Of a DNA stretch of 64,000 nucleotides, positions 19,004 through 27,077 are shown in pieces. Position numbers and translations under genes: made by a program. The stretch lies in assembly GCA_001543385.1 (NCBI GenBank), contig LPNH01000002.1, positions 1 to 64,000 on the forward strand. The letters run 5' to 3'. Positions within the stretch are counted from its first letter, which is position 1; every line of letters starts with the position of its first letter. The notes under the pieces were generated by a model, which did not search any database, had not been told where the DNA came from, and saw only the letters and a program-made list of their open reading frames with translations. Origin of the DNA: Candidatus Hemicellulosilyticus sp. P3. Lineage in GTDB: Bacteria > Bacteroidota > Bacteroidia > Bacteroidales > P3.

Positions 19004-19252
19004 TCAGATGAAGCTGTTGTCCCATCCCTGTGACTCGGGGGCTTCGGTGTATTCGGCGACGGTGTTGCCGGGTTCGCCCCGCTGGCTTTCATAATGGAAT
19101 ATACGCCGGCTTTCGTCACCCTCCATGCCCAGCATGGAGCCCACAAGCATGGCGGCGCCACAGCGCACAGGGATGACTTTCAGGTGCGGCGCCGCATAAG
19201 ACTCGCAGGTCGCAGGCCGACCTTGTGTTGATGTTTCGGTTTGTTGTTTCAT
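19004..19252 (-). CDS. Short companion protein C of a fimbrillin/GLUG module
   Basis: 82 residues, no signal peptide. The segment APHLKVIPVRCGAAMLVGS aligns with companion B (SPQLRTVPVSCGGMLCLS), followed by an acidic Gly/Glu-rich tail and a C-terminal GWDNSFI matching NSFF of B. It sits between the ECF sigma factor gene and the GLUG lipoprotein on the same strand, 159 bases upstream of the latter. The conserved Cys-Gly, the conserved C-terminus and the conserved position before a lipoprotein suggest a dedicated function, which I cannot name. Confidence 0.75.
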   Translation of the reverse strand: MKQQTETSTQGRPATCESYAAPHLKVIPVRCGAAMLVGSMLGMEGDESRRIFHYESQRGEPGNTVAEYTEAPESQGWDNSFI

Positions 19253-19298
19253 GTTGTTGAATTATTGGTTTGTAGGTTTATATGATTGGAATACTTCT

Positions 19299-19349
19299 TT
19301 CAATTTCATTAGACGTTTTCTTGCCATGCCAACGTTCAAGCAAGTTTGC
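19299..19349 (+). repeat. 79-bp dispersed repeat, copy 7 (partial)
   Basis: TTTCAATTTCATTAGACG, TTTTCTTGCCATGCCAACG and TTCAAGCAAGTTTG cover the first ~50 bases of the unit. It ends about ten bases past the stop codon of the sigma factor gene, in the gap before companion C. Confidence 0.8.
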
Positions 19350-19359
19350 CGCCGGACGC

Positions 19360-19902
19360 TCATCCCCCACTGTCGCGTAGCTGCCTCAACTTCATTTTCA
19401 GCCGGTTGATCCTGCGGTTGACGGCCACTTCGCTTATCTCGAAGATGTCGGCGATGTTGCTCTGCGGGACGCGGTCGATGTAGAGGGTCAGCAGTGTTTT
19501 CTCGTCTTTGTCGAGCCGGTCGATCAGCCCGTAGAGGACTTCAACCATCTCGTCGCCGCCGTTGTCGGCCAGGTCGCAGCTCAAGGCGTCGTTGAGCGCG
19601 GTGAGCCGCGGCATGCGCCGCCGGGAACGGTATTGCATATACACCGTATTCAGGGCGATGCGGTAGACCCAGGTGTTCGGACAACAAAGCCCGCGATACT
19701 GCGGATAGCTGCACCACAGGTTGCAGACAATCTCCTGATAGAGGTCGCTGACGCTGTCGGGATGGCGGTCGGTGTGCATCAGGCATAGTTTCAGTATCGT
19801 GCCCCGACACTGGTCGAGCATGTCCAAAAATCCGTGGTGCAGCTGCTTTGTCATACCGTTACAATGCGGCCTCGACGGATGAAGTCGCATAGTTCTATCC
19901 AT
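19360..19902 (-). CDS. ECF-type RNA polymerase sigma factor
   Basis: Up to 180 residues; an internal ATG at 19854 (MTKQLHHGFLDMLDQC) fits the family start better and would give 164 residues. Region 2 is visible around DLYQEIVCNLWCSYPQYRG and NTWVYRIALNTVYMQYRSRRR. Region 4 is the helix-turn-helix DEKTLLTLYIDRVPQSNIAD followed by ISEVAVNRRINRLKMKLRQL. Such factors direct RNA polymerase to specific promoters. No anti-sigma gene is adjacent. The next genes on the strand are a short companion protein and a GLUG lipoprotein, so it may control their expression (inference). A repeat copy lies just after its stop. Confidence 0.88.
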   Translation of the reverse strand: MDRTMRLHPSRPHCNGMTKQLHHGFLDMLDQCRGTILKLCLMHTDRHPDSVSDLYQEIVCNLWCSYPQYRGLCCPNTWVYRIALNTVYMQYRSRRRMPRLTALNDALSCDLADNGGDEMVEVLYGLIDRLDKDEKTLLTLYIDRVPQSNIADIFEISEVAVNRRINRLKMKLRQLRDSGG

Positions 19903-20440
19903 TCAGTTGCCTGTAAGGTCTGAAGTCGACAGTTAGCGGTGGCAGAAAAAAGGCCGGGAGCTCTTGGGCAAAGCAGTGTGCGGGGAAGGCCGAAGCTGTC
20001 AGTCTGTGGCAGCGGAGGTCAAAAGCATCCCTGTAGGGGGTGTTGCAGCCGTTGCTGCAAAAATTTATATTAAAACGAAAAAAAATGTATTTTATTATAC
20101 GGCTGTCTGAAAATTGATACAAGTTTTTTTTGGTGGGTTGTATTTGTTTCCTTGCATTGGTTTTTCGGACATTCACTTCTTCACTTTGCACACCACACTT
20201 CATTTTCTTTTGTCTTGATATAAGGGATTCCTGACCTCGGCTGAAACTGGTTGTCGCTTGGGGAGGGGAGGTTTTTCGCGGATTGAATGGAGGGGAGGCT
20301 TTTGGATGCCGGGGCGGTGGAGGGGTGGATGCAGATTTTGTGAAGTTTTTGTATCTTTGCGTTGGTTGCACTGTGGTGCAACGGTGATTTTATTCTTTAC
20401 ACCCTATTGATTTATAGGTAATTCTAATTTATCAGACACT
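19903..20440. other. 538-bp intergenic region upstream of the DUF349 gene
   Basis: No convincing gene. The minus ORF 19895-20371 is Pro-rich, then low-complexity, and lacks any domain. The region is AT-rich at 20060-20130 and shares a block (reverse complement ATCAAGACAAAAG, then AATGAAGTGTGGTGTGC) with 1638-1675. A promoter element lies at 20352. Confidence 0.55.
20352..20360 (+). promoter_or_regulatory. Bacteroidota -7 element TATCTTTGC for the DUF349-gldB unit
   Basis: Exact TAnnTTTGC match 81 bases upstream of the DUF349 start codon, with T-rich sequence just upstream. Confidence 0.7.
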
Positions 20441-22486
20441 ATGGAAGAGCTGAACACGATGCAGCCGGATCCGAATGAGGAGCCGCTGATGAACCCCGAT
20501 GACAAGAAGAATCCGGCAACGGATATGATGCAGGAGAAAACAACAGAGATTTCGGAGAATGAGCATGTTGATGTTCCAAAGGAACAGGATGGGAGGATGT
20601 CTGGAGCGGAGTCGGGTTCAAGCAAGGAGGATGTTTGTGACACGCCAGCGGAGACGGAAACTGCGCCAGAGGCTCCTGTGGAGACGGAAACAGCGGATGC
20701 CGGCGAGGGGGACATGGAGGGCGAGCTGGAAGGCGAGGCGACGGAGGATGACGCGGAACGGTTTGCGACGATGGGTCGCGAGGAGCTGGTGGCCGCGCTG
20801 GAGGCGCTGTTGCAGCAGGAGGTGCAGCAGGTGAAGCATCAGGTGACGCTGCTGCGTTCGCGTTTCGGCGAGTTGACGCAGGAGGCGGAACGGGCCAATT
20901 ATGAGGCTTTTCTGGCCGGCGGCGGATTGAAGGAAGATTTTCAGAGTGTGGAGGACGCGGTGTCGGCACAGTTCAGGAAGCTGTATGGCGTCTACCGCGA
21001 GCGCAGGCAGCGGTACCAGGAGGCTATGGAGGCGCAGAAGCGGCAGAATCTGGCTCAGAAGCAGCAGATTCTGGAGGAGCTGCGCCAGCTGATCGAACGC
21101 GACGAGGAGTCGCTGAAGGCGACGTATGACCGTTTTAATGAGATTCAGGATAAGTGGAAGGAGATTGGCGAGGTGCCGCGCGAGAGTCTGAATGATTTGT
21201 GGCAGACGTATCATTTCCTTATTGAGCAGTTTTTCAGCAAGGTGAAGATTAGCAAGGAGCTGCGTATGCTGGATCTGAAGCGCAACCTGGAGCAGAAGAT
21301 GGCGTTGTGTGAGAAGGCTGAGGAGTTGATGATGGAGGAGTCGGTGACGAAGGCGTTTAAGGAGTTGCAGGTGTTGCGCGACCGCTGGCGGGAGATAGGT
21401 CCTGTGCCGACGGAGCATAATGAGGAGATTTGGCAGCGGTTCTGCAATGCCGCCAACCAGGTGGACGAACGCCGCAAGGCTTATTATGAGGAGCGAAGCA
21501 AGGAGATGGAGCAGAACCTGCTGGCCAAGCAGGCGTTGGTGGCACAGGTGCAGGCCCACACGGCGGAACGTCCGCAGGGGGTGAAAGGATGGAACGAGGT
21601 GACGGCGACGCTGGACGAGCTGCTGAAGATGTGGAAGACGATAGGTCCGGTGCCGCGCGAGGCGAATGAGAAGGTGTGGAATGAGTTCAAGGGCGGCATT
21701 GACGCATTTTACCGCGACAAGAAGGCTTTTTTCAGCCAGATGCGCGACGAGCAGACGGAGAATTACAACCGTAAGATTGACTTATGCCTGAAGGCGGAGG
21801 CGATTGCGAAGCGCGAGGATTGGAAGAAGGCGACGGAGGAGCTGCTGGCGCTGCAGGAGGAGTGGAAGCAGGTGGGCAATGTGAGCCGCAAGGTGAGCGA
21901 GAAGGTGTGGAAACGTTTCCGCACGGCATGCGATGAGTTTTTTGCGAAGAAGAATGAGTTTTTTAAGGATATCCGTCAAAGCGAGAAGGAGAATTTGGCG
22001 AAGAAGGAGGCGATTATTGAGCAATTGAAGGCGTTTGAGTTTGGCGAGGACAAGGAGGAGAATCTGCGTGTGATCAAGGATTTCCAGCGGCAGTGGATGG
22101 AGGCCGGGCATGTGCCTATGAGGGAGAAGGAACGGCTGCAGAAGGAGTTCCGCGCTGTGATTGACGGACATTTCGAACGGCTGAAGATTAGTTTGCGCGA
22201 GGCGCAGGAGACGGCGTTCCGCGAACGTGTGGACCGCATCCGCACGAGCGGCGGACGGATGAGCGGCGAACGGATGGCGCTGACGGAGCAGATTGAGAAG
22301 CTGCGGAATAATTTGAAGGTGTGGGAGAATAACTTAGGGTTTCTCGCAAGTAGCAAGCAGGCCGACTTGCTGCGACAGGAGTTTGAGCGGAAGCTGCAGG
22401 ACGCCAGGCAGCAGCTGGCGCTGCTGCAGGCGAAGCTGAAGATTCTGGACGAGGCAGAGAAAGAACAACAGGAGAAGCAGGCATGA
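20441..22486 (+). CDS. DUF349 domain protein, five repeats
   Basis: 681 residues. The first ~110 are acidic and low-complexity (many E, D, T). The rest is almost entirely helical with about five DUF349 repeats, each marked by a W-x-x-(I/V/A)-G-x-V phrase and a following W/F-rich helix: WKEIGEVPRESLNDLW (~residue 230), WREIGPVPTEHNEEIW (~315), WKTIGPVPREANEKVW (~400), WKQVGNVSRKVSEKVW (~475), WMEAGHVPMREKERL (~550). It ends in a coiled coil (LRQEFERKLQDARQQLALLQ). The molecular function of DUF349 is not established to my knowledge. Cytosolic. Its stop overlaps the start of the GldB gene (ATGA), indicating translational coupling. Confidence 0.9.
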   Translation: MEELNTMQPDPNEEPLMNPDDKKNPATDMMQEKTTEISENEHVDVPKEQDGRMSGAESGSSKEDVCDTPAETETAPEAPVETETADAGEGDMEGELEGEATEDDAERFATMGREELVAALEALLQQEVQQVKHQVTLLRSRFGELTQEAERANYEAFLAGGGLKEDFQSVEDAVSAQFRKLYGVYRERRQRYQEAMEAQKRQNLAQKQQILEELRQLIERDEESLKATYDRFNEIQDKWKEIGEVPRESLNDLWQTYHFLIEQFFSKVKISKELRMLDLKRNLEQKMALCEKAEELMMEESVTKAFKELQVLRDRWREIGPVPTEHNEEIWQRFCNAANQVDERRKAYYEERSKEMEQNLLAKQALVAQVQAHTAERPQGVKGWNEVTATLDELLKMWKTIGPVPREANEKVWNEFKGGIDAFYRDKKAFFSQMRDEQTENYNRKIDLCLKAEAIAKREDWKKATEELLALQEEWKQVGNVSRKVSEKVWKRFRTACDEFFAKKNEFFKDIRQSEKENLAKKEAIIEQLKAFEFGEDKEENLRVIKDFQRQWMEAGHVPMREKERLQKEFRAVIDGHFERLKISLREAQETAFRERVDRIRTSGGRMSGERMALTEQIEKLRNNLKVWENNLGFLASSKQADLLRQEFERKLQDARQQLALLQAKLKILDEAEKEQQEKQA

Positions 22487-23493
22487 GCGGTCCCGGCGGA
22501 AGAGGCGCCGCATGGCGCATGGCGGCGGCACTGGTGTGCGCCGTGACGGCGGCGGCGTGCGGCGGCAACGGCACCGACGGTGGCGGCAGACGCGACGGCG
22601 ACATGGAGATTATGCGGCTGGAGCGCGTCATTATGGACTGCGACGAGGCATCGCTGCCGGAGGCGCTGCAACGGTTCGACGAGGAACTGGCTTCGCCGTT
22701 GCTGACGCTGCGACCGCAGGAGCAGGAGTTTATGGAGATGGTGCGGCAGTACCGGACGGACAGCGTGATGCGCGATATTGACGCCACGGTGCAACGGCGC
22801 TACGGCGACCTGGGGTGGCTGGAACGCGCACTGACGGAGGCGGTGCAACGTGCCTCGAAACTGGACAAGGGTATCGGGCTGCGCAAGGCGGCGACGTTTA
22901 TCGGCAGCAGCGGCTATGCCGACCGGGTGCGTGCCGACCGCGAGAGCGCCACGTTGGTGATTGCGATTGACCAGTATGCCGTGGGCGGGATGGAACGCTA
23001 TGGCTTTTTCGGCGACCCGATGTATGTGGTGCGGCTGAGCGACAGCGCGTATCTGACGGCGGACTGTATGGCGGCGCTGGCACATGAGTATATTGCCATG
23101 CCTCCGGAACCGTGGTCGCTGCTGGATTATATGGTGGCGGAGGGGAAGGAGTTGTTTTTTCTGGACCAGACGCTGCCACGGACGGCGGACAGTATCAAGA
23201 TCCGTTATACGAGGCAACAGATGGAGTGGGCGGAACGTCACGAGGCGAAGGTGTGGGCGTATTTGTTGCACAACAAGTTGCTGTTCAACACGGATGTGAC
23301 GGCGTTTCACAATTTAATTGACGAGGCGCCGAAGACGAATGCGTTTGGCAATGAGTCGGCACCCCGGGCGGTGGAGTATGTGGGCTGGCAGATGGTGCGG
23401 CAGTATATGAAGCGCAGCGGCGCTTCGCTGCACGAACTGATGGAGGAGACGGATGCAAGGAAGATTTTGGAAGGTTCGGGTTATAGGCCCTGA
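22483..23493 (+). CDS. gldB: GldB-like lipoprotein (gliding motility/T9SS associated)
   Basis: 336 residues with an N-terminal export signal ending TAAACGGNG, a likely lipobox. The C-terminal half carries the GldB-type pattern LLDYMVAEGKELFFLDQTLP, then IRYTRQQMEWAERHEAKVWAY, LLFNTDV and VGWQMVRQYM, resembling the zincin-like DUF2268 fold; a clear HExxH is not present. GldB is a membrane lipoprotein needed for gliding and T9SS-linked processes in flavobacteria; non-gliding Bacteroidales also carry homologues. Translationally coupled to the DUF349 gene, followed 17 bases later by an NlpC/P60 gene. The T9SS cargo genes elsewhere in the window agree with this role. Confidence 0.8.
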   Translation: MSGPGGRGAAWRMAAALVCAVTAAACGGNGTDGGGRRDGDMEIMRLERVIMDCDEASLPEALQRFDEELASPLLTLRPQEQEFMEMVRQYRTDSVMRDIDATVQRRYGDLGWLERALTEAVQRASKLDKGIGLRKAATFIGSSGYADRVRADRESATLVIAIDQYAVGGMERYGFFGDPMYVVRLSDSAYLTADCMAALAHEYIAMPPEPWSLLDYMVAEGKELFFLDQTLPRTADSIKIRYTRQQMEWAERHEAKVWAYLLHNKLLFNTDVTAFHNLIDEAPKTNAFGNESAPRAVEYVGWQMVRQYMKRSGASLHELMEETDARKILEGSGYRP

Positions 23494-23510
23494 ACTGGGA
23501 ATGGGAGGAT

Positions 23511-24164
23511 ATGACTATGAAGAAGCGGATTGGTTTTTGGATGGGGGTGGCGCTGCTGGCCGCGGTGGCGCTGTCGCTGGACGGATGCAGGGCGGTGCGG
23601 GAGTTTCTGGCCAAGGATTTGGAGAGCCCGAGTGACGAGGACTGGATTATCGGCAAGCTGTATGAGGATGAGTATGTGCAGGAGTCGCCGTATCAGCCGG
23701 CAACGCCAGGCAGCGGCACGGTGACGGCACCGGCCGGCGCGTCGGCGGCGGCACAATCGCTGGCGGCGATACGGACGGCAGCGGACGACGGCGCACTGTA
23801 CGACGCGCTGATGCCGTGGATGGGGGTGCCGTATAAGTATGGCGGCACGACGAAGAAGGGGGTGGACTGCTCGGCGTTTGTGGGCGCGGTGTATAAGACG
23901 CGCTATGGTGTTGAGTTGCACCGCACGGCGAATGATATGCAGCAGGATGTGACGTTTATCAAGCGTAATGAGTTGCAGGCCGGCGATATTTTGTTTTTTA
24001 CGAACAGCAACGGCAAGGTGGCTCATGTGGGCATCTATCTGAAGGACGTGACGTTTGTTCACGCCTCGACGTCGAGCGGCGTGATTTTGAGCCGCTTTGA
24101 CACGGGCTATTGGTCGAAGCGGCTGTACCGCTGCGGACGGGTGAAGCTTCGCCCCGCGCGGTAG
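23511..24164 (+). CDS. NlpC/P60 family cell-wall peptidase, probable lipoprotein
   Basis: 217 residues. The N-terminus (MTMKKRIGFWMGVALLAAVALSLDGC) is a probable lipoprotein signal, although Asp before Gly-Cys is atypical; ATG 23517 is an equally good start. The NlpC/P60 domain spans about residues 100-215: DCSAFVGAVYKTRYG contains the catalytic Cys, KVAHVGIYL the catalytic His, followed by FVHASTSSGVILSRF. Such enzymes cleave peptide bonds in the peptidoglycan stem (typically gamma-D-Glu-mDAP). Third gene of the DUF349-gldB unit. Confidence 0.87.
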   Translation: MTMKKRIGFWMGVALLAAVALSLDGCRAVREFLAKDLESPSDEDWIIGKLYEDEYVQESPYQPATPGSGTVTAPAGASAAAQSLAAIRTAADDGALYDALMPWMGVPYKYGGTTKKGVDCSAFVGAVYKTRYGVELHRTANDMQQDVTFIKRNELQAGDILFFTNSNGKVAHVGIYLKDVTFVHASTSSGVILSRFDTGYWSKRLYRCGRVKLRPAR

Positions 24165-24280
24165 CGGAAACGGGACTTTCCTGTTTCGGACTGACGGCGG
24201 ATTCCCGGTACGGACGACGGAGGCATTTGACCCGTCTGGGACGGGGATGATGCAAGGCCGGCGTGACGACCGATCGGGAA

Positions 24281-25198
24281 TTAGTGTTTTCTGATGATGA
24301 GCGGACGCGAGGTGTCGCGGGCCAGGACGCGGAGCGACTGGTGGTGGTTGACGAATCGGAGCTCACGGCCTACGTTTTCGCCTTCGCCGTCGATGTTGAC
24401 CCATTTGTCGACGTTGCCGGTGACAACGATTTCGCGGGCACGGAACATTTCAACGTGCTGGCTGAGCTCGAAGAGGTTGGCGTAGACGAGGGGTCCGGTG
24501 ATGGGGACGTGTTCGACGGGGATTTTGTCGACGATGCTGATGTCGATGAGGCCGTCGTCAAGCTTGGCGCGAGGGGCGACGGCGACGTTGTAGCCGAACT
24601 GGTTGCTGTTGGCAAAGGTGATGAACCAAGCTCGGCGCTCGACGGGGGCTTCTTTGCCGTCGAGGTAGAGGGTATAGTCTTTGCTTTGGTAGGAAGGGTA
24701 TTCGCGAAGGATGAGGTTGAGGTAGGCAGGGAAGCCGCGCATCTTGGCGGCTTTCATGAGCCGCGCCACGTAGGCGTCGAATCCGACACCGGCGATGCTG
24801 GCGATGAGGTAGCGGTCGTTGAGAACGATGGTGTCGATGGAGGTGACTTTGCTGTGGTTGAGAATGCGGATGGCAAGGGCGGGGATGAGCGGTATTTTCA
24901 TGCAGCGGGCCAGGCCGTTGCCGCTGCCGCAGGGCACGATGCCCAGTATGACAGGCGAGTCTTTCAGTCCCTGGATGACGTCGTTGACGGATCCGTCGCC
25001 ACCGACGGCTGTGACGATGTCAAAGCCCTGGTCGACGGCCTGCCGTGCGATGAGGGTGCCGTGGTGGATGTATTCGGTGTAACGCACTTCGTAGTCGTAG
25101 AGGTCGTGGTTGAGGTTGGCACGCAGAAGGGTTTCGATGCGTTTCTGACGACCGACTCCGGAGAAGGGGTTGACGACGACGAGCATTTTTTTCTTCAT
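24281..25198 (-). CDS. Diacylglycerol/lipid kinase family protein
   Basis: 305 residues starting MKKKMLVVVNPFSGVGRQK. The diacylglycerol-kinase catalytic domain shows NPFSGVG, TAVGGDGSVNDVIQGL (nucleotide-binding GGDGS) and GIVPCGSGNGLARCMKIP. The C-terminal beta domain includes AGVGFDAYVARLM and AKLDDGLIDISIVDKI. The YegS/DgkB family phosphorylates lipids such as diacylglycerol, using ATP; the substrate here cannot be told. It is the last gene of a minus-strand run with DivIC-like and lytic transglycosylase genes, 52 bases after the former. Confidence 0.88.
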   Translation of the reverse strand: MKKKMLVVVNPFSGVGRQKRIETLLRANLNHDLYDYEVRYTEYIHHGTLIARQAVDQGFDIVTAVGGDGSVNDVIQGLKDSPVILGIVPCGSGNGLARCMKIPLIPALAIRILNHSKVTSIDTIVLNDRYLIASIAGVGFDAYVARLMKAAKMRGFPAYLNLILREYPSYQSKDYTLYLDGKEAPVERRAWFITFANSNQFGYNVAVAPRAKLDDGLIDISIVDKIPVEHVPITGPLVYANLFELSQHVEMFRAREIVVTGNVDKWVNIDGEGENVGRELRFVNHHQSLRVLARDTSRPLIIRKH

Positions 25199-25250
25199 GG
25201 CGGTATGACTGGGCGCTGGGTTTCTGGCGGGGTTGTTTTGAAAGGATGGG

Positions 25251-25541
25251 TTAGTCGTTGAAGATGTAGACGTCTTCGTCGGGGCGTTTCATCAGGTATT
25301 CTTCACGGGCGAAGCGCTCGATGGTGTCGAGGTTGGTGACGAGGTTGACGGCATGGATGCTGTCGGCGACGATGGCGCGTCGCGCCGACTTTTCTTCGGT
25401 GCGGAGGTGACGCACCTCGCGCCGCAGGCGCGAGATGACGAAGAGGTTGTTCTGGTCGAGAAAGATTATGAGCACCGCGAAGATGAGCGAGGCGGCGACG
25501 TATTTGTTTTTGACGATGTGCCAGAGTTTGTTCCAGTCCAT
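25251..25541 (-). CDS. DivIC/FtsB-like septum formation initiator
   Basis: I use ATG at 25541, giving 96 residues (MDWNKLWHIVKNKY...); the track start at 25751 runs into the preceding gene. One transmembrane helix (AASLIFAVLIIFLDQNNLF) is followed by a coiled coil (ISRLRREVRHLRTEEKSARR) and a C-terminal FAREEYLMKRPDEDVYIF segment. This is the hallmark of DivIC/FtsB in Bacteroidota, a small bitopic divisome protein that links FtsL and FtsQ-type partners. It starts 13 bases after the stop of the lytic transglycosylase gene. Confidence 0.88.
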   Translation of the reverse strand: MDWNKLWHIVKNKYVAASLIFAVLIIFLDQNNLFVISRLRREVRHLRTEEKSARRAIVADSIHAVNLVTNLDTIERFAREEYLMKRPDEDVYIFND

Positions 25542-25554
25542 AGGGCAGGGCGGG

Positions 25555-26835
25555 TTAGAGTTTGAGCCGCTGGCCGACCCGTATTTTGTCGGAACGCAGA
25601 TGGTTTTTTTTGCGCAGGGCGGCAACGGTAGTGCCGTGTTTGCGGGCGATGGATGAGAGGGTCTCGCCTTTGCGGACGAGGTGGGTGGCACCGCCGCGGG
25701 AGCGGTGTGAGGTGCTGCGCGGCTGGTAGGACTCGATTTCGACAGGGGCAACGGTGAGGGAATCGGCGGTACGGGCGTAGACGCTGTCTTCGTAGCGAAT
25801 CATGAGGCCGATTTTGTCGGTGGGCAGGCAGAGGGTGTAGCTGCCGGAGGAGGCGGGGATGAGGTCGGCGCGGTATTGGGGGTTGAGGGTGCGAAGCTCG
25901 TCGAGGGTGACGCCGGTGTAGCGCGAGACGAAGCAGAAGAGGGCGTCGCTGCGCAGACGCAGCGTGTCGGAATGGATGGGCAGGGTGAAACGATGGGCCC
26001 GGAGCCCATGCTCGGGGTAGTAGTTCATGACGTAGGTGGCGGCGATGAAGGCGGGGATGTAGCCGCGGGTTTCGCGGGGCAGATAGGGGTAGATTAGCCA
26101 GAAGTTGCGGTGGCCGCCGCTGCGCACGATGGCTTTGTTGATGTTGCCGGGGCCGCAGTTGTAGGCGGCGATGGCAAGGGTCCAGTCATCGAAGATGTCG
26201 CGCAGGTCGCGCAGGTAGCGTGCAGCGGCAACGGTGGAACGGTGGGGGTCGCGACGGTCGTCGACGACGGAGTTGACCTCCATGTCGTAGAGTTTGCCGG
26301 TGTGGTACATGAATTGCCACAGGCCGGCGGCACCGACACGGGAGGTGGCCAGGGGGTTCATGGCGGACTCGACGATGGCGAGGTATTTGAGCTCTTCAGG
26401 GACTCCGTAGCGCGAAAGCACCTCTTCGAACATGGGATGGTAGTAGTCGGAGAGGGAGAGCATGACGTCAAGACGGGTGGACATCATGTTGAGGTACATG
26501 CGGATGTAGGCCCGCACGCTGCTGTTGTAGGTCATGGGGATAACGGTGTGGAGGGCGGCGAGGCGGCGGGCGATGACGGAATCGGGGATCTGGTCGAAGT
26601 CGTCAACGCTGACAGCATGATTGTGGCGCGAGAGTTGCTCGCGGTGGCTGCGCAGGTAGTAGCTGTTGAGGAGGCTGTCGTAGTTGGCAACGTAGGAGGC
26701 GCTGATGCGGACGGCATCGGTATGGTCTTCGGCGGAGGGTTGCGCCAAGGACGGAACGGAGAGCAGAGCCGACAGCGGGATGAAAAGGGCTATGAAGCGA
26801 AGGGCTCGAGTTGGTGTCTTGGGGAGAAAAAACAT
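25555..26835 (-). CDS. Lytic transglycosylase with LysM domain (MltD-like)
   Basis: Start placed at 26835 (MFFLPKTPTRALRFIALF), which gives 426 residues and a clean signal peptide ending PSLAQ; the 32 residues upstream in the track ORF are unsupported. The SLT domain shows AIVESAMNPLATSRVG with the catalytic Glu, GAAGLWQFM, and AIAAYNCGPGNINKAI. A C-terminal LysM domain is HLVRKGETLSSIARKHG...IRVGQRLKL. The enzyme cleaves the MurNAc-GlcNAc bond to form 1,6-anhydroMurNAc and acts in the periplasm. It heads a minus-strand run with DivIC-like and lipid kinase genes. Confidence 0.9.
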   Translation of the reverse strand: MFFLPKTPTRALRFIALFIPLSALLSVPSLAQPSAEDHTDAVRISASYVANYDSLLNSYYLRSHREQLSRHNHAVSVDDFDQIPDSVIARRLAALHTVIPMTYNSSVRAYIRMYLNMMSTRLDVMLSLSDYYHPMFEEVLSRYGVPEELKYLAIVESAMNPLATSRVGAAGLWQFMYHTGKLYDMEVNSVVDDRRDPHRSTVAAARYLRDLRDIFDDWTLAIAAYNCGPGNINKAIVRSGGHRNFWLIYPYLPRETRGYIPAFIAATYVMNYYPEHGLRAHRFTLPIHSDTLRLRSDALFCFVSRYTGVTLDELRTLNPQYRADLIPASSGSYTLCLPTDKIGLMIRYEDSVYARTADSLTVAPVEIESYQPRSTSHRSRGGATHLVRKGETLSSIARKHGTTVAALRKKNHLRSDKIRVGQRLKL

Positions 26836-26903
26836 ATTTAAAGAACGGGAAAAGCGCTCTTTTGGTATGTTAAACGCCTCTTTTTTGTCCCTCAAAATAA
26901 TTA

Positions 26904-26912
26904 TTATCCACA
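26904..26912 (+). promoter_or_regulatory. Perfect DnaA-box sequence TTATCCACA
   Basis: Single exact consensus DnaA box in the AT-rich divergent region between the lytic transglycosylase and thioredoxin genes. I saw no second perfect box near it, so it is not an origin by itself. Confidence 0.4.
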
Positions 26913-26992
26913 AACGTTTATTGTTCAACATATTAACATGTATGTTGTGAAAATTAAAAAGGGGGTGCAGGGCGCTGTCGGAAGAGTTTGGC

Positions 26993-27001
26993 TATATTTG
27001 C
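26993..27001 (+). promoter_or_regulatory. Bacteroidota -7 element TATATTTGC for the thioredoxin gene
   Basis: Exact TAnnTTTGC, 76 bases before the thioredoxin start. Confidence 0.65.
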
Positions 27002-27077
27002 ATTGAAAATAAGGATTGCAGACATTCGCATTTTCCGGGACAGTTTTTTTAAAACATAATAATTATTATCAACGATT

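Noticed and set aside
17342-19033. 563-residue plus-strand ORF
   Set aside because: Antisense shadow of the GLUG lipoprotein; Gly/Val/Asp-rich low complexity.
19895-20371. 158-residue minus-strand ORF upstream of the sigma factor
   Set aside because: Pro-rich start, no domain, overlaps repeats and a promoter; codon use unlike neighbours.
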